Of a stretch of DNA of 64,000 bases, positions 42,884 to 51,930 are shown one piece after another. The notes below the pieces were generated by a model. It was not told where the DNA came from. It made no database searches and saw only the letters and a program-made list of their open reading frames with translations. Source of the stretch: Williamsia soli (GTDB lineage: Bacteria; Actinomycetota; Actinomycetes; Mycobacteriales; Mycobacteriaceae). Both the position numbers and the translations under genes were made by a program. The stretch lies in assembly GCF_017377795.1 (NCBI RefSeq), contig NZ_JAFRDR010000001.1, forward strand, positions 620,001 to 684,000. Reading direction: 5' to 3'. Every line of letters starts with the position of its first letter. Positions within the stretch are counted from its first letter, which is position 1.

Positions 42884-43864
42884 TCAGGCGGGGATCTTCT
42901 CGGCCGCCGGCGCGATGAGGTCCAGCGCGAAGGGCACCGACAGGACCGTCGGGTTACTCAGGGCGGAGGCGTTGTTGTTGTTCACGAACACTGTGGCGCC
43001 ACTCTTGACGGCAGTACGGTTCGCCCAGCCTGGCAGCTTGTCGAAAGCCGCCGGATCGCCGCCGAGTGGCCACAGCACCAACAGATCCGAGTCCAGCAGA
43101 TCGGTACGCTCAGCTGAGACCAGAACTCGACTCTGTCCTTCCGCCACCTCACTGATCTTGGGATCGAGCACAAACCCCATGGAAGTCATCAGCTTGGTGG
43201 TCGGGTCGTTCTCGTCCGCGATCAGGCCGATCTGTCCTTCCGCGTTCAACTGCCCGAACGAGAAGGTTTTTCCCTGCGCGTTCGGGTGAGCAGCCTTGAA
43301 GTCGGTGACCTGCTGCTCTGCGTCGTCGACGAGGGACTGTGCCTGGTCCTGCTTTCCGAAGATCTGTCCTGCCGTCAGCGTCACGTCCTGCCACGAATCC
43401 ATGACCGCGTCCTTCTGCATCACCGGGATCACCGGCGCAACCTGGCTCAGGCGCTTGTATTCGTCTTCACTGCCCAGATATCCGGCCAGGATGATGTCCG
43501 GCCCGATGGCCGCGAGCTGGGGAACACTGATCGATTCGGCGCCGAGGTACGGGATGATCTCGGACTCGTGAGCAGGTGTCCACTCGAACCTGTTGTTCTC
43601 ACCCGAGTAACCCTCGGTGACATATTCGGCTCTGATCGGCACATCCAGCGCGACCAGCGCATCGGTCCAGCTGCCCAGCATGGTGACAACCACCTGCGGT
43701 TCGGAGTCGATGGTGGTGGAACCGAATTCGTGCTCGATGGTGATCGACTCGAAGCCGCTGCTGCTGGACTTGTCGTCGTCCGGGGAGCTGCAGCCTGCGA
43801 CCACGAGCGCCATCGTCACCAACGCGGTTCCTGCCGCACCGACCCGACGTGAAAACTTTCCCAA
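42884..43864 (-). CDS. Iron-siderophore ABC transporter substrate-binding lipoprotein
   Basis: A 326-aa FecB/FepB-type binding protein. A signal peptide (SRRVGAAGTALVTMALVVAGC) ends in a lipobox Cys, followed by a Ser/Asp-rich linker. The periplasmic-binding fold is seen in VVTMLGSWTDALVALDVPIRAEYVTEGYSG, LAAIGPDIILAGYLGSEDEYKRLSQVAPVI and LVLWPLGGDPAAFDKLPGW. The likely start is TTG 43864 after AAGGGTAGGG; no ATG or GTG is suitable. An IdeR-type iron box lies 35 bp upstream, so it is made under iron starvation. No permease or ATPase gene is adjacent, so it must share a transporter encoded elsewhere. Confidence 0.88.
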   Translation of the reverse strand: MGKFSRRVGAAGTALVTMALVVAGCSSPDDDKSSSSGFESITIEHEFGSTTIDSEPQVVVTMLGSWTDALVALDVPIRAEYVTEGYSGENNRFEWTPAHESEIIPYLGAESISVPQLAAIGPDIILAGYLGSEDEYKRLSQVAPVIPVMQKDAVMDSWQDVTLTAGQIFGKQDQAQSLVDDAEQQVTDFKAAHPNAQGKTFSFGQLNAEGQIGLIADENDPTTKLMTSMGFVLDPKISEVAEGQSRVLVSAERTDLLDSDLLVLWPLGGDPAAFDKLPGWANRTAVKSGATVFVNNNNASALSNPTVLSVPFALDLIAPAAEKIPA

Positions 43865-43898
43865 TGCCCTACCCTTCGTGCGTACCGCTTCGTTGCGA

Positions 43899-43917
43899 TT
43901 AGGGCAGCCTAACCAAT
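43899..43917. promoter_or_regulatory. IdeR/DtxR-type iron box
   Basis: The minus strand reads ATTGGTTAGGCTGCCCTAA, matching 15 of 19 positions of the consensus TTAGGTTAGGCTAACCTAA including all of the GGTTAGGCT core. It sits 35 bp upstream of the siderophore-binding protein gene, which it should repress when iron is plentiful. Confidence 0.75.
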
Positions 43918-43950
43918 CTTGGCGACGGGGTAAAGCCGGGGCTTCACTTC

Positions 43951-45372
43951 TTAGCTGGTGGCGCTTCTCTTCGAGCCGGCCGGCGAGGCGTCGGTGTTCC
44001 CGTATTTTTTCTGGCGCCAGACACCGATACCGACGATGACCACAGCGGAGATCGTCGACAGCAGAATCGCGTCTTGCTGATTCGAATCGAAGGCCATCAG
44101 GACCAGGACCGCGATGATGAAGACGATCACCGCAACAGTGAGGAACGGGAACAGCCACATCGTGACCGCAGGCGTCTCCTTGCGCGCTCGCATCGACCGG
44201 CCGAGGACGAATTGGCTCACAGCGATCGAGAGGTAGACGAACAGCGCGACGGCGCCGCTGGTCGCGAGTAGGTAGCCAAAAATCTTGTCCGGCAGGACGT
44301 AATTGCCGATGACAGCCAGGAATCCGAGCGCCATCGACGCGATGACCGACACCCAGGGCACACCGTTGGCAGTGAGTTTCTTGACTGCAGCCGGCGCCTC
44401 ACCGCGGTCGCCGAGCGAAAACAGCATCCGCGACGCGGTGTACAGGGCGGAGTTCAGGCACGATGCCACTGCGGTGAGCACCACGATGTCCATGATCTGA
44501 GCCGAAGCCGGAATGCCGATGGCCTCCAGCACTGTTTGATACGAGCCATCATCGAGCTGGTTGTACGGAACCAGGGCCACGATGACGAAGATCGAACCGA
44601 TGTAGAAGATGCTGATACGCCAGATCACCGAATTGACCGCCTTGCGAATCCCTTTCTCGGGGTCGGGTGACTCCGCTGCGGCGATGGTGACGATCTCGGT
44701 GCCCATGAACGAGAACATCGTCACCAGCATGGCGGAGATGATCGCGGCGTACCCGTTGGCGAAGAATCCGTCGGGTTCCCAGAGGTGACTGACACCGCTG
44801 GTCTCCGACCCCGGGAACAAGCCGAGTATGGCGACCACGCCGATCGCGATGAAGGCGACGATGGCGACAACTTTGATGAGGGCGAACCAGAACTCGAACT
44901 CGCCGTAGTTCCCGACGCTGATGAGATTGGTGGCGGTCAGGAGCAAGGTCACCGCGAGGGCCCAGATCCATTGGTCGCCGCCGATCAGTTTGCTGAAGAT
45001 CTCTGCGGCCGCCGTGGCCTCCACCGGAATCACGAGGACCCAGAACCACCAGTAGAGCCAGCCGACCGAGAATCCGGCCCAGCGTCCGAGCGCGCGGTGC
45101 GAATAGACCGAGAACGATCCGGTGTCCGGATTGGCCGTCGCCATCTCGCCGAGCATGCGCATCACCAGGATCACCAGCGTGCCCGCGAGCGCGTACGAGA
45201 TGAGGACGGCGGGGCCGGCTTCCTCGATGGCGTTGGCGGAACCGACGAACAGCCCGGCGCCGATCACCCCGGCGATGGAGATCATGGTGATGTGCCGCGG
45301 TTTGAGCGATGTTCCCAGCTGGCTCGACGCTGCGGCCTCGCTGCCGGTCGCATGTTGATCTTCGGTTGTCAT
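43951..45372 (-). CDS. APC-family amino acid permease
   Basis: A 473-aa, 12-helix amino acid/polyamine/organocation permease (AnsP/GabP/AroP subgroup): SLKPRHITMISIAGVIGAGLFVGSANAIEEAGPAVLISY is the helix-1 signature, with later GTEIVTIAAAESPDPEKGIRKAVNSVIWRISIFYIGS. It imports an amino acid with protons; GABA-permease-like members are the nearest in feel, but the substrate is not fixed. The Met at 45372 has GGAGG upstream. Divergent (110 bp) from the racemase-like gene and next to amine/amide catabolic genes. Confidence 0.9.
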   Translation of the reverse strand: MTTEDQHATGSEAAASSQLGTSLKPRHITMISIAGVIGAGLFVGSANAIEEAGPAVLISYALAGTLVILVMRMLGEMATANPDTGSFSVYSHRALGRWAGFSVGWLYWWFWVLVIPVEATAAAEIFSKLIGGDQWIWALAVTLLLTATNLISVGNYGEFEFWFALIKVVAIVAFIAIGVVAILGLFPGSETSGVSHLWEPDGFFANGYAAIISAMLVTMFSFMGTEIVTIAAAESPDPEKGIRKAVNSVIWRISIFYIGSIFVIVALVPYNQLDDGSYQTVLEAIGIPASAQIMDIVVLTAVASCLNSALYTASRMLFSLGDRGEAPAAVKKLTANGVPWVSVIASMALGFLAVIGNYVLPDKIFGYLLATSGAVALFVYLSIAVSQFVLGRSMRARKETPAVTMWLFPFLTVAVIVFIIAVLVLMAFDSNQQDAILLSTISAVVIVGIGVWRQKKYGNTDASPAGSKRSATS

Positions 45373-45482
45373 GCCCGACCTCCGGTTTCGTCCCTGCAAG
45401 CTTGTCCCCGCGGACGCGGCGAATCAAACAACGGACATCAGCTCACCTAGAACAAACTGTTGCGCTATGCGAACATCAATGC

Positions 45483-46253
45483 ATGGACAGCAACATCCTG
45501 TCTTTGGTTCCGGAGCCCGAGACCCCTGGTGCATCGATCGGCATCGGTATGGTCTGCCCCTTCGACATGGCTCTGGACAGAGAACTCTGGCGCTGGATGC
45601 CGTGGTCGGTGTCGCTCTACTTCACCCGCACCCCGATGCCGGCGTCGTCGTTGGTGGACGTCGACATGGTCAGTGCGCTCGGGGAACACTCGCAGATCCG
45701 GGAGGCCGTCCGCAGCGTCCTCGGGGTACGGCCTGCCGCCGTGGGGTATGCCTGCTCATCGGGAAGTTTCGTGCACGGTCTCGCTGGTGCGACGGCGCTG
45801 TCGGAATGCATGCGCGATGCGGGCGCCCCGGCGGCGATCACGACGTCCGAGGCGCTGGTGCGGGCCCTGGACATGCTGGATCTCGGGCGGATCGCCGTCG
45901 CGACCCCGTACGTGGCGTCGCTGACGAATCTGCTCTGCGACTTCCTCGCCGAAGCGGGCCGCACGGTGGTCTCGCAGGCCGGTCTGGGCTACGACCACGA
46001 CATCTGGACGATCCCCTACAGCGCCACCGCGGACCTGATCCGCGCCTCTGACAGCCCGGACGCCGACGCCATCTTCGTCTCCTGTACCAACCTGGCGACC
46101 TACGACATCCTCTCCACGCTCGAGGTCGAACTCGGTAAGCCGGTGCTGTCGGCAAACCAGGTGACCGCGTGGGCGACGTTGCAGGAGGCCGGCGTGGTCG
46201 ACCATGGCGCCGAACCTTGCGCGGTGCAGTCGCTGTTCGGTCGCGTCGCGTGA
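45483..46253 (+). CDS. Asp/Glu-racemase-fold enzyme (maleate isomerase/EutA-like), two-cysteine form
   Basis: A 256-aa enzyme of the maleate cis-trans isomerase/arylmalonate decarboxylase group. Both catalytic Cys of the family are present: C91 in GYACSSGSF and C201 in FVSCTNLATYD. TTSEALVRALDMLDLGRIAVATPY and KPVLSANQVTAWATLQEAG are further markers. Members isomerise or decarboxylate dicarboxylates, and one (EutA) belongs to ectoine-utilisation clusters. Start ATG 45483. The PPOX gene follows at 15 bp, and a divergent paralogue lacking the second Cys lies just beyond. Confidence 0.85.
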   Translation: MDSNILSLVPEPETPGASIGIGMVCPFDMALDRELWRWMPWSVSLYFTRTPMPASSLVDVDMVSALGEHSQIREAVRSVLGVRPAAVGYACSSGSFVHGLAGATALSECMRDAGAPAAITTSEALVRALDMLDLGRIAVATPYVASLTNLLCDFLAEAGRTVVSQAGLGYDHDIWTIPYSATADLIRASDSPDADAIFVSCTNLATYDILSTLEVELGKPVLSANQVTAWATLQEAGVVDHGAEPCAVQSLFGRVA

Positions 46254-46267
46254 GTAGTGTTCAGCTC

Positions 46268-46654
46268 ATGACCGCACCGTTTGGGCAGGCCGGAACTGCG
46301 AAGTACGTGCAACTCACCACCTTCCGAAAGGACGGCACCCCGGTCGCGACACCGCTGTGGGCCGTGTCGGACGGCGACAAGTTGCTGATGTGGACGGTGA
46401 CCGACTCGTGGAAGGTCAAGCGGATTCGGCGCAATCCAGAGGTGTTGGTGCAGGCGTGTGATGCGCGTGGCAGGAAGGTGTTCGGGGACATCATCAAGGG
46501 CACTGCCGAGGTTCAGGACGCAGAGGGCACAGCGCACACGCGAGAGGCGATTGCAAAGAAGTACGGCATCCTGGGGTGGATCACCGTCAAGGGCAGTCAA
46601 CTGCGACGCGGCGATGGTGGCACCGTCGGGCTGGCGATCACGGCAACCGGATAG
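46268..46654 (+). CDS. PPOX-class F420-dependent enzyme
   Basis: A 128-aa split-barrel flavin/deazaflavin-binding protein: KYVQLTTFRKDGTPVATPLWAVSDGDKLLMWTVTDSWKVKRIRRNPEVLVQACDARG is the PPOX signature, closest in pattern to the Rv2061-type F420 group. It would reduce an unknown substrate with F420H2. ATG 46268 gives the usual N-terminus; a GTG at 46250 overlapping the racemase stop is an alternative. Convergent with the second racemase-like gene, the stop codons abutting. Confidence 0.85.
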   Translation: MTAPFGQAGTAKYVQLTTFRKDGTPVATPLWAVSDGDKLLMWTVTDSWKVKRIRRNPEVLVQACDARGRKVFGDIIKGTAEVQDAEGTAHTREAIAKKYGILGWITVKGSQLRRGDGGTVGLAITATG

Positions 46655-47371
46655 TCAGCCCCGGAAGACGCTGCCCAGGATGTCGCTCTGGACGGTAGTA
46701 CCGGCGAGTTTCAGTCCGTACCAGGCCGTCACCTGATTGGCGGTCAGCACCGGCTTGCCCACGGCCTCCTCGAGCTCGGGAAGCCAGGCGACGGTGTGCA
46801 GAGCCGTGTCGGGGATCAGGACGGCCTGCGCGTCGGGTGAGTCGTTGCTCTTGGTCAGCGCCAGTACGGCCTCATGGTCGAGCCGGCCGGCCATCGCTGC
46901 CGTCGGGATGTCGTGGGACACCAGTTCGGTGACGGTGATCCCTGCTCTGCCGAGGAAGGCCGCGAAGTGCGACGAGACTTCCTCCGGATAGGTTGCGGCG
47001 ATCGCCACCCGATCCAGGCCCAGCTCGCGGCACGCGGCGGCGAACGCGATCGACGTCGAAGCGGCCGGTACACCCACTTCTTCGCTGATCTCGGCGACCT
47101 GCTGATGGGCACCGTCCCAACCGAAGACGAAACTGCCGGAAGTACAGGCCCACATCACGGCGTCCGGCGAAAACGCGGCGACTTCACGGGCGCCTTCGAT
47201 CAGCCGGTCGCTGCTGCCCAGATCGAGCAGGGCGCCCACCTCGTGCGCATCGACGCCGACGGTCGTGAGGATGACGGGCAGCGAAACCTCCTGGCCCAGT
47301 ATCCGTTCCACCAGCGGGTAATCGTCTTCGGCCGCGCTGCCCGGGTACAGGATCCCAATGGTGACCGACAT
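46655..47371 (-). CDS. Asp/Glu-racemase-fold enzyme, one-cysteine form
   Basis: A 238-aa paralogue of the gene at 45483: IGILYPGSAAEDDYPLVERIL, the first Cys (C76 in WACTSGSF), GVPAASTSIAFAAACRELGLDRVAIAATYPEEV and KPVLTANQVTAWYGLKLAG. The second catalytic position reads LIPDTALHTV, with D188 instead of Cys. Loss of one Cys is known from arylmalonate decarboxylase, which keeps only one, so a decarboxylase, hydrolase or non-racemising isomerase is possible. Met 47371 is the start; the region before it is shared with the amidase promoter. Confidence 0.82.
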   Translation of the reverse strand: MSVTIGILYPGSAAEDDYPLVERILGQEVSLPVILTTVGVDAHEVGALLDLGSSDRLIEGAREVAAFSPDAVMWACTSGSFVFGWDGAHQQVAEISEEVGVPAASTSIAFAAACRELGLDRVAIAATYPEEVSSHFAAFLGRAGITVTELVSHDIPTAAMAGRLDHEAVLALTKSNDSPDAQAVLIPDTALHTVAWLPELEEAVGKPVLTANQVTAWYGLKLAGTTVQSDILGSVFRG

Positions 47372-47457
47372 CGTCGTCCTCTCTGCTCGGCCCTCGACCT
47401 GCCGTCGGATAAGGACAGGGCTGGTCTGTCCACTTCGAGACCGGTACATTGCGGTAA

Positions 47458-47469
47458 ATCGTCAACAAT
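47458..47469. promoter_or_regulatory. Candidate FCD-GntR operator upstream of the amidase operon
   Basis: ATCGTCAACAAT contains TnGTnnACnA, the core bound by FCD-type GntR regulators, 40 bp before the amidase start and in the divergent racemase/amidase gap. The GntR gene of this block (49418) is the natural candidate. Confidence 0.4.
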
Positions 47470-47508
47470 CTACCAAGAGGTTCGCCGAATGCGGAGGTGA
47501 GTACGGAC

Positions 47509-48924
47509 GTGGAATCGCGACAGAACTGGGGCATCCGCAGCCACGGCGTCGTCGAACTCACCACCCTTTACCGAAGCGGTGAGCTCTCGCCCGTGACCGT
47601 TGTCGAGGAAACCCTGGACGCGATCGCCCGGTACAACCCGGACCTGAATGCATTCACGCAGGTCCACGGCGATTCGGCGCGCCGCGAGGCCCTTCAGTCC
47701 GAAGACCGCTACCGGCAGGGTTCGCCACTCGGTGTGCTCGACGGCGTGCCGGTCACCATCAAGGATCTCCTGCTCACGGCGGGCAGGCCGACACTGCGCG
47801 GATCCGAATTGATCGATCCGGATCAGCCCTGGCCGGAGGATTCGCCTGCCGTCGCGCGCCTGAAGGAAGCGGGCGCGGTGACGCTCGGGAAGGTCACCAC
47901 CCCGGAGTTCGGCTGGAAAGGCGTCACCGACAGCCCGGCCTTCGGCGTGACCCGCAACCCCTGGAACACCGCGCGGACCTCGGGAGGCTCGAGCGGCGGC
48001 AGCGCTGCAGCCGTCGCCGCGGGCCTCGGGGTGTTGTCCGTCGGCACCGATGGCGGGGGGTCCATTCGTATCCCCGCCGCTTTCTGCGGAATCGTGGGCT
48101 TCAAGCCGACTTATGGACGCGTGCCGATCTATCCGGCCAGCCCGTTCGGGACGCTCGCGCACGTGGGGCCGATGGGACGCAGCGTCGCCGACGTCGCAGC
48201 GCTGCTCGACGTGATCAGCGGATTCGACGCCAGGGACTGGTCAGCGCTCCCGCCGGCACCGCAGGTGGACCTCGGCACCGGATCGTTGAACGGCCTGCGG
48301 ATCGCCTTCAGTCCGGACCTCGGGTACGGCACCAACAATCCAGCAGTGGAGCGCAAGGTCAGGGACACGCTCGAGGTGTTCACGGGACTCGGCGCGCACG
48401 TCGAGGAGATCGACCTGGCACTGAATGACCCGGTCTGGGCCTACCACGTGCTGTGGTTCGCCGGGGCGGCCGTGGTCGTCGCAGCACATGGTCCGGGGGC
48501 CGCAGCAAAAGTCGATCCCGGACTCATCCTGTCGCTGGACCGGCACAGCAACTTCTCGGCCGGTGAGTTCATAGACGCCACCACCCTGCGTATGGACCTC
48601 GGGCGGCGAATGGGCTTGCTGCACCAGGAGTACGACCTGCTCATCACACCGGCGATGCCTGATGTCGCGTTCGAGGCGGGCGTCGACGTGCCTGCGGGCT
48701 CTGCCGATCCGGACTGGACGAGTTGGACCCCGTACAGCTATCCCTTCAACCTGACCCAACAGCCGGCGATCACTGTGCCCTGCGGATTCGTCGACGGGTT
48801 ACCGGTCGGCGTCCAGATCGTCGGACCGCGGCACGCCGACGAGCGAGTCCTGCAGGCAGCACATGCGTTTGAACGTCACGTCGCTGTGAACTCGAGTGCA
48901 CCGAAAGGTGGGGGGCATGAGTAG
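47509..48924 (+). CDS. Amidase signature-family hydrolase
   Basis: A 471-aa amidase. The Ser-cisSer-Lys triad is visible: Lys in VTIKDLL and the two Ser in the Gly/Ser block RTSGGSSGGSAAAVAAG, followed by VGTDGGGSIRIPAAFCGIVGFKPTYGRVP. It hydrolyses a carboxamide to the acid and ammonia or an amine in the cytoplasm; the substrate is open. GTG 47509 is favoured because GGAGGTGAG lies eight bases upstream. It overlaps the DUF3830 gene by 8 bp, then GntR follows, forming one operon. Confidence 0.9.
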   Translation: MESRQNWGIRSHGVVELTTLYRSGELSPVTVVEETLDAIARYNPDLNAFTQVHGDSARREALQSEDRYRQGSPLGVLDGVPVTIKDLLLTAGRPTLRGSELIDPDQPWPEDSPAVARLKEAGAVTLGKVTTPEFGWKGVTDSPAFGVTRNPWNTARTSGGSSGGSAAAVAAGLGVLSVGTDGGGSIRIPAAFCGIVGFKPTYGRVPIYPASPFGTLAHVGPMGRSVADVAALLDVISGFDARDWSALPPAPQVDLGTGSLNGLRIAFSPDLGYGTNNPAVERKVRDTLEVFTGLGAHVEEIDLALNDPVWAYHVLWFAGAAVVVAAHGPGAAAKVDPGLILSLDRHSNFSAGEFIDATTLRMDLGRRMGLLHQEYDLLITPAMPDVAFEAGVDVPAGSADPDWTSWTPYSYPFNLTQQPAITVPCGFVDGLPVGVQIVGPRHADERVLQAAHAFERHVAVNSSAPKGGGHE

Positions 48925-49414
48925 ATATCTGCGGATCACCCTGGAGAAGCGTTCGGTGAGCGCGGTGGCCCGATTGCTCGATGACGAGGCACCGCGTACC
49001 GCAGAGGCGGTGTGGCAGGCGTTGCCGAAAGGTGGGCAGGTGTACCACGGGAAGTTCGCGCGCAACGAGATCTACACACTGGTACCGGCTTTCGCCGGCA
49101 CCGAGCCGGGACCGGAGAACACCACCGTCACCCCGATCCCGGGCGACCTGTGCTACTTCACGTTCGACGGGACTCTCGAAAACGCCGCCTATGGGTACGA
49201 AAATGACAGTGCGGCGCGCGATCACACGCTGTTGATCGACCTTGCTGTGTTCTACGGCCGGAACAATCTACTCATCAACGGTGACGTGGGGTGGGTGCCG
49301 GGCAACGTCTTCGCGACCATCGAGGAGGGCCTCGGGGAGTTCGCCGCTGCCTGCAACGACGTGTGGATGGGCGGGGCGCGCGGTGAAACGCTCACGTATC
49401 AAAGGGTGGAGTGA
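48917..49414 (+). CDS. DUF3830-family protein
   Basis: A 165-aa protein with a compact cyclophilin-like beta-barrel character: APRTAEAVWQALPKGGQVYHGKFARNEIYTLVPAF and GDLCYFTFDGTLENAAYGYEND. DUF3830 members cluster with amidases, hydantoin/Asp racemases and transporters; the biochemical role is unknown. The start overlaps the amidase stop by 8 bp, so tight coupling suggests an accessory subunit or a second step on the same substrate. Confidence 0.82.
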   Translation: MSRYLRITLEKRSVSAVARLLDDEAPRTAEAVWQALPKGGQVYHGKFARNEIYTLVPAFAGTEPGPENTTVTPIPGDLCYFTFDGTLENAAYGYENDSAARDHTLLIDLAVFYGRNNLLINGDVGWVPGNVFATIEEGLGEFAAACNDVWMGGARGETLTYQRVE

Positions 49415-49417
49415 GCA

Positions 49418-50221
49418 GTGACCGAACCGATGAAGGCTCCCGATACCGCACGAAAACGCGCGGCGAGGTCCAGGGTCCTCGAACCACTCGTGCAGGAGTC
49501 GACGCCCGCGATCATCGCGAGGCAGCTCCGCGCGGCCATCGCCGGAGGAGACTTCGCTCCGGGGTCGCAGCTCACCGAATCTGGACTGGCGGCCGATCTC
49601 GGGGTCAGTCGGGGCCCCCTGCGTGAGGCCATGCAGCGCCTGACCCAGGAAGGATTGCTGGTCAGCTACCGGAATCGCGGGCTGTTCGTCATCACGATGG
49701 ACGACGACGACATCCGGGACATGTATGTCGCTCGAACAGCAATCGAGCGCGCGGCACTCGAGCAGGTGATCCTGCGGAGTCCGGACGAGGCGGTGGATGT
49801 GCTCGGTGTGTGTGTCGAAGAGATGGAACGGTACGCCGATGAACCGAACGGACCACAGATAGCCGACGCTGACATGGGCTTTCATCACGCGCTCGTCGAA
49901 TTGGCGGGAAGTCCGCGTCTGTCGCGGCTGCACGAGACGATCCTGGTGGAGACCCGCATGTGCCTCGGCGCGATGCGCGGGACGTATGCTTCCTCGGAGG
50001 AACGCATCTCCGAACATCGTCGACTGGTCGAAGCGATCGCAGCACGCGACATCAAAGCCGCGGATGAGATCATGATCGACCACATGCGCGATGGCTTGCG
50101 CCGCATCATCGCCGAACCGGGGGCGGTATCGCAATTCGCCGGTGCGGCGATGGCTCCAAGTTCTAACGTACCCATGAACCGTCCGGCAGCGGACTCGAAG
50201 CGCACCGGACCGCGAACCTGA
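49418..50221 (+). CDS. GntR-family regulator, FCD (FadR) subgroup
   Basis: A 267-aa regulator. The winged helix is at about residues 25-95 (PAIIARQLRAAIAGGDFAPGSQLTESGLAADLGVSRGPLREAMQRLTQEGLLVSYRNRGLFVITM), and the C-terminal all-helical FCD domain follows with likely metal ligands in DMGFHHALVELAGS and SEHRRLVEAI. Such proteins sense small carboxylates. It lies directly after DUF3830 (3-bp gap), so it probably regulates the surrounding amidase/racemase/transporter block. Confidence 0.9.
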   Translation: MTEPMKAPDTARKRAARSRVLEPLVQESTPAIIARQLRAAIAGGDFAPGSQLTESGLAADLGVSRGPLREAMQRLTQEGLLVSYRNRGLFVITMDDDDIRDMYVARTAIERAALEQVILRSPDEAVDVLGVCVEEMERYADEPNGPQIADADMGFHHALVELAGSPRLSRLHETILVETRMCLGAMRGTYASSEERISEHRRLVEAIAARDIKAADEIMIDHMRDGLRRIIAEPGAVSQFAGAAMAPSSNVPMNRPAADSKRTGPRT

Positions 50222-50373
50222 CCTGCAGCATCCGCGGGCCGCGTACCACCTAGGAGGCAGCCACACAGAACCGTATGGGAACGCCTGCTCTCGAGCACCC
50301 GGGGGCAGTTGTAATTTGTGGGCCTCGAAGACACCGAGATCGATTGAATGTCTTCAGTTCTGAGGAGGTATCG

Positions 50374-51759
50374 ATGAGCCCAGACATACAGAAGTCAAGT
50401 TCCGCAGTTCCACCGGGATTCCCGGATCCGGAATCCCCGGAGGGCAAGAAGCTACTACGCAAGGCGATCGGCGCATCTGCCATCGGCAACGCGACGGAGT
50501 GGTACGACTATGGCGTCTACGCCGCCACCACCACCTATCTGACCCAGGCATTCTTCCCTGGCGACCTCGGCACCATCGGCACCATGCTCGGCTTCGCGAT
50601 CTCGTTCGTCCTTCGGCCGATCGGAGGCATGGTCTGGGGTCCGATTGGCGACCGCATCGGTCGAAAAGCCGTGCTGGCCATGACGATCTTGCTGATCTCA
50701 GGTGCCACTGCGCTCATCGGCGTGCTACCGACAGAGGCCGTGGTCGGGGTCTGGGCACCGGTTCTGCTGATCACGTTGCGCGTGGTCCAGGGCTTTTCCA
50801 CCGGCGGGGAGTACGGTGGCGCGGCCACATTCATGGCGGAGTACGCACCGGATCACAAGCGTGGCAAGTACGGTAGCTTCCTCGAGTTCGGAACTCTGGC
50901 CGGCTTCGTCATGGGCACGGCATTCGTGCTGGTGCTGGAGCTGTTCCTGACCGATGACCAGATGCAGCAATGGGGTTGGCGTATCCCGTTCCTGTTCGCG
51001 CTGCCTCTCGGCCTGATCGGTCTCTATCTGCGAAATCAGATGAACGACACACCGGTTTTCACCGAGATGGAGCAGAAGGACGAGATCGAGGGATCGGCCT
51101 GGCAGGCGTTCAAGAGCCTGCTGACCACCTACTGGCAGCCGATTCTGGTGATGTTCGGACTCGTTATTGCGCTCAACGTCGCCAACTACACGTTGTTGGC
51201 GTACCAACCGACGTATCTCAAGACCACCATCGGAATGACCGAAACCACCGGCACGATGGTGATCCTGATCGGTGAGCTCGCAATGATGGCCTGCATCCCG
51301 TTCTTCGGGGCGTGGTCGGACAAGATCGGGCGAAAACCCATGTGGTGGGGGTCGTTGATCGGACTGTTCGTGTTCGCGTTGCCGATGTACTGGCTGATGG
51401 GTCAGGGATTGGCGTGGGCGATCGTCGGCTTCGTGGTGCTGGGCCTGCTGTACATCCCACAGCTGTCCACGATCTCGGCGACGTTCCCGGCCATGTTCCC
51501 CACGCAGGTGCGGTATGCGGGCTTCGCGATCTCGTACAACGTCGCGACAGCTGCTTTCGGTGGTACCGCGCCACTGATCAACGATGCAGTGACGGCGAAC
51601 GAAGGATGGGAACTCTTCCCAGCCGGTTACATGATGCTCGCGTGTGCGATCGGCATGATCGCGCTGCCGTTCTTGCGTGAGACGGCGGGCTGTTCGATCC
51701 GCGGGACCGAGATCCCCGGTGAAGAGACAGACGCCGAGAAGAAGTTGGTCAACAACTGA
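50374..51759 (+). CDS. MFS metabolite:proton symporter (MHS family)
   Basis: A 461-aa, 12-helix importer with ASAIGNATEWYDYGVYAATTTYL at the N-terminus, the MFS motif GDRIGRKAVLAMTILLISGAT, RVVQGFSTGGEYGGAATFMAEYAPDHKRGKYGSFLEFGT and a second GAWSDKIGRKPMWWG. These are hallmarks of the MHS group (ProP, ShiA, citrate/dicarboxylate carriers); compatible-solute or carboxylate uptake is likely. GAGGAGG precedes ATG 50374 by five bases. Its place after the amidase/DUF3830/GntR genes fits import of their substrate. Confidence 0.9.
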   Translation: MSPDIQKSSSAVPPGFPDPESPEGKKLLRKAIGASAIGNATEWYDYGVYAATTTYLTQAFFPGDLGTIGTMLGFAISFVLRPIGGMVWGPIGDRIGRKAVLAMTILLISGATALIGVLPTEAVVGVWAPVLLITLRVVQGFSTGGEYGGAATFMAEYAPDHKRGKYGSFLEFGTLAGFVMGTAFVLVLELFLTDDQMQQWGWRIPFLFALPLGLIGLYLRNQMNDTPVFTEMEQKDEIEGSAWQAFKSLLTTYWQPILVMFGLVIALNVANYTLLAYQPTYLKTTIGMTETTGTMVILIGELAMMACIPFFGAWSDKIGRKPMWWGSLIGLFVFALPMYWLMGQGLAWAIVGFVVLGLLYIPQLSTISATFPAMFPTQVRYAGFAISYNVATAAFGGTAPLINDAVTANEGWELFPAGYMMLACAIGMIALPFLRETAGCSIRGTEIPGEETDAEKKLVNN

Positions 51760-51809
51760 CTTCTTGTCGACGCGTTCGGCCCGGCCACCTCAGGTGGCCG
51801 GGCCTCGCC

Positions 51810-51863
51810 GTCGACCGGGCCAATAAGGCCGTCGAGCGTGCCATAACTCGCGTCGAGCGTGCC
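51810..51863. repeat. 21-bp-period intergenic repeat array, locus 2
   Basis: GTCGACCGGGCC (51810), GTCGAGCGTGCC (51831) and GTCGAGCGTGCC (51852) lie exactly 21 bp apart in the reverse orientation of the locus-1 core. They sit between the MHS transporter stop and the enoyl-CoA hydratase start. Confidence 0.75.
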
Positions 51864-51930
51864 GTCCGGCAAGATCGAGAAGAATGCGTTGCGCCGCAGC
51901 GTCTAGTCAACCGATCGAGCGGGAGAACCA

